A stretch of DNA of 64,000 bases from Mesocentrotus franciscanus (lineage: Eukaryota > Echinodermata > Echinoidea > Camarodonta > Strongylocentrotidae), in NCBI GenBank assembly GCA_037976565.1, contig CP137668.1, forward strand, positions 36,594,088 to 36,658,087, in the 5' to 3' direction. Position 1 is the first letter of the stretch, and every line of letters begins with the position of its first letter. Below the pieces are notes generated by a model. That model was not told the DNA's origin and did no database searches. It saw nothing but the letters and a program-made list of their open reading frames with translations. The position numbers and the translations under genes are program-made. Of the stretch, positions 61,980 through 64,000 are shown piece by piece.

Positions 61980-63671
61980 TATTTTTTTTTAAAGAAACAT
62001 ACATGACAAAACATGACAGGGGCATCGTTCATGGCAGGTAATACAAATGGAAATAATCATTACAAAGTTCGAAAACAGTTATAGGTAATGTTGTTTAATA
62101 TAATTACTGGTACAAAAATCAATGATATTTAGATATCAGATGCTGCTTCAAGTTTCTTTTAAATAATGTTAAAGACTTGCATGAGGATATTTCAGGAGGA
62201 ATAGAGTTCCAAATAACAGGAAAATTGTTTCTTACAGATTTCAAATACATATTTGTCTTTACTGGCCAAAAATGAAAAGAGTCTCGCCCACGAGTAATAT
62301 AATTATGAACATCATTATTCAAAGTAAACATTTTCGAAATATTTTGCTGTAGTTTATTTTGAAAATAAAAGAATCCAAGCAGGGCAATTGAATAAAAATA
62401 TAAGTCAAATATATATTCAGTGTTTTCAATTTCATAAACAATGGGGTAGAGTGAGTACGATAATGACAGCCTAAACATATCCTAAGGGCTTTCTGTTGTA
62501 GTTTAAAATTTTGTGTGATTACTATTACCCCATACAACAATACAATAATTTAAATGTGGCATCATAAATGCATTATATAACAATATCAAAGAGGATGCAG
62601 GAATTGTATCTTTCAATCTATAGAGTATATCAATACATTTAGAAAATTTACCTATTAAATAATATATGTGTGTATCCCAATGCATATTACTACTTATAAG
62701 TACACCAAGAAAATTAACAGTATCAATTTTAAGTAACGGAATATTATCAATTTTGAGAGAGAGACCACTTAGTGCATTGGCTATTTTACAAGTCTTATTA
62801 AGGAATGTAACATATTTTGTTTTACTAAGGTTTATCAATAGTCTATTTGATTTCAACCATAAAGAAATCTTTTCTAATTCATCGTTGACATTACTTTCTA
62901 AATCAACAATATTTGGCTGCGTATAAATTAAAGTAGTATCATCTGCATACATAATATATTCCAATTTATCAGAAGCTTTCTTAATGTCATTTATATATAG
63001 CAAAAATAAAAGGGGGCAAGGATTGACCCTTGGGGTACACCGTGAGTAGTACAAGATACATCTGAACGATTATTGTTATACATTACATATGGGACCCTAT
63101 TGTCAAGATAACTTTTAAACCATTGTGGGGGCACTCCTCAAATTCCATAATATTGTAATTTTAATAATAATATTCTATGATTAACTATGTCAAAAGCCTT
63201 TGACAGGTCCATAAATACCCCTATAGCAAATTTATTATTATTGATTGCAGAAAGAACTTTATCTTGTAATTCAATTAGAGCGATGGCTTCCGGGTCCAGA
63301 TCGATGGCTAGGTGATCCTTCGCAATCTGGCAGACAACATCGTCGGTGTTCTCCTTCGGCGACTCCTTCACACCGTAGATCCTGGCGCAGTTTCTACGGG
63401 AGTACTGCTCCTGGTTGTTTTGATCCGACATGAGCCTCCGTATGGTGTTTTGACTTGATTCAAGTTCTTTCCTCAGCTGTTCGACGTCGTACTTTGCCTC
63501 CTCAATACTACATTGCAGATCATGGATGTCACCGTTCTGTTTCTCAATCAGAGTCTTCATCTCATGTATTTTGGCATCAACTGCCTTCAATACCAGGGCA
63601 TTGACAGCAGACAAGAACTCGTCGTCCTCTAGTAACTCCTTTATTACCACCTTACTCTTGTTCCCAGCCAT
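61980..63671 (-). pseudogene. LINE with internal deletion: ORF1 joined to reverse transcriptase, then frameshifted
   Basis: Non-LTR retrotransposon on the minus strand. It starts with an ORF1-like protein (Met at 63671): an acidic/basic coiled-coil region, then EQYSRRNCARIYGVKES, typical of LINE ORF1. Near 63280 the frame passes directly into reverse transcriptase, LQDKVLSAINNNKFAIGVF then MDLSKAFDIVNHRILLLKL. The rest of ORF1, the endonuclease and the reverse transcriptase start are therefore missing. A TGA stops the frame after QYYGI (63138). Translation could otherwise continue in frame to GVPQGSIL, where a small indel near 63020 shifts it. The catalytic box YADD is intact in the next frame (62503-63054), as is KTKYVTF. 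Further shifts near 62500 lead to the C-terminal tail ending at 62119 (FPVIWNSIPPEI). The style is Jockey/CR1-group; the exact clade is not assigned. Confidence 0.85.
63138..63671 (-). CDS. Fused LINE ORF1-reverse transcriptase open frame, 177 aa
   Basis: An intact open frame within the deleted LINE. Residues 1-90 form an alpha-helical, coiled-coil-like ORF1 N-terminus (MAGNKSKVVIKELLEDDEF, heptad-like LRKELES and similar). Residues 85-115 hold the SRRNCARIYGV motif. From about residue 132 the sequence is reverse transcriptase, including the conserved D of MDLSKAFD. The catalytic YADD and all downstream parts lie beyond the TGA. Any product would be a nucleic-acid-binding fragment without polymerase activity. 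The frame may simply be intact because the deletion is recent. Confidence 0.6.
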   Translation of the reverse strand: MAGNKSKVVIKELLEDDEFLSAVNALVLKAVDAKIHEMKTLIEKQNGDIHDLQCSIEEAKYDVEQLRKELESSQNTIRRLMSDQNNQEQYSRRNCARIYGVKESPKENTDDVVCQIAKDHLAIDLDPEAIALIELQDKVLSAINNNKFAIGVFMDLSKAFDIVNHRILLLKLQYYGI

Positions 63672-64000
63672 TGTTGAGTTGGGTATTTAGGTGGTATTAG
63701 AAATTAAATCCAAGTGGATTATTTCTTTATAAGTTGAATGGTGAATGGTATCTCAACAATGGTACAACTGATGAATTGAAGACACTTGTATACTGAATGG
63801 ATGTCACTGGCACTGTATAGTCTATACTGCATCAGAGCTGAGGCAGAGTATATTTATATATCACAAAACACCAAAAGAGGCACATGGGACTTACAAGACA
63901 AACGGCAGACAAGAGCATTGCAGATTTTGTGGAAGAGTTTGATGCAAATCAATCAATAAATTAAAGTTCTTGACTCCATACGTCCTCACAAGTAAATCAA
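63672..64000 (-). promoter_or_regulatory. Probable LINE 5' region
   Basis: Directly upstream of the ORF1 start on the minus strand. A TATA-like tatataaata lies at 63851-63860. The 5' end of the element was not found inside the window, so the boundary is unknown. Confidence 0.35.

Overview
The window is eukaryotic nuclear DNA: AT-rich, intron- and intergenic-like, with many simple repeats and decayed transposons and no bacterial gene organisation. The one convincing host gene (52785-53405, + strand) encodes a cholecystokinin (CCK)/sulfakinin-type neuropeptide precursor. Its peptides (DYGHGFFF-amide, PDDYNWGMWF-amide, DKADLYGWGGFF-amide) resemble the CCK-type peptides known from starfish (for example DYGHGLFW-amide endings). 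That makes an echinoderm by far the best fit. The class (sea urchin, sea cucumber, starfish, brittle star) cannot be fixed from this window.

Layout. 1-5.3 kb is a transposon nest. It holds a family of about 250-bp elements with terminal inverted repeats (TIRs) in several copies, one split by a 165-bp TA-flanked MITE, and a 1530-bp non-autonomous hAT-type element with a perfect 8-bp target duplication and an internal tandem array of GC-hairpin units. 9.3-11.3 kb holds two 5'-truncated L2/CR1-like LINE remnants. 13.9-36 kb is mostly low-information DNA with large pyrimidine (TC) tracts, one tRNA-derived SINE at 16.5 kb and a probable LINE 3' end at 14.3 kb. 36.6-39.9 kb has two copies of a foldback element and a SINE whose head resembles 7SL/Alu. 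At 46.35-46.8 kb lies a 461-bp element flanked by TTAA. At 50.1-50.4 kb lies a second copy of the tRNA-SINE family. The CCK-type gene is at 52.6-53.4 kb, followed by a 500-N assembly gap (53843-54342) whose flanks share 23 bp. 58.0-58.8 kb may be another LINE 3' end. 61.98 kb to the window end is a minus-strand LINE with an internal deletion that joins its ORF1 in frame to the reverse transcriptase.

Apart from the neuropeptide gene, almost every short open frame is best explained as chance, pyrimidine-tract translation or transposon debris. No tRNA, rRNA, CRISPR or operon structure was seen. All homology statements come from reading the sequence and general knowledge of these families; no database search was run.
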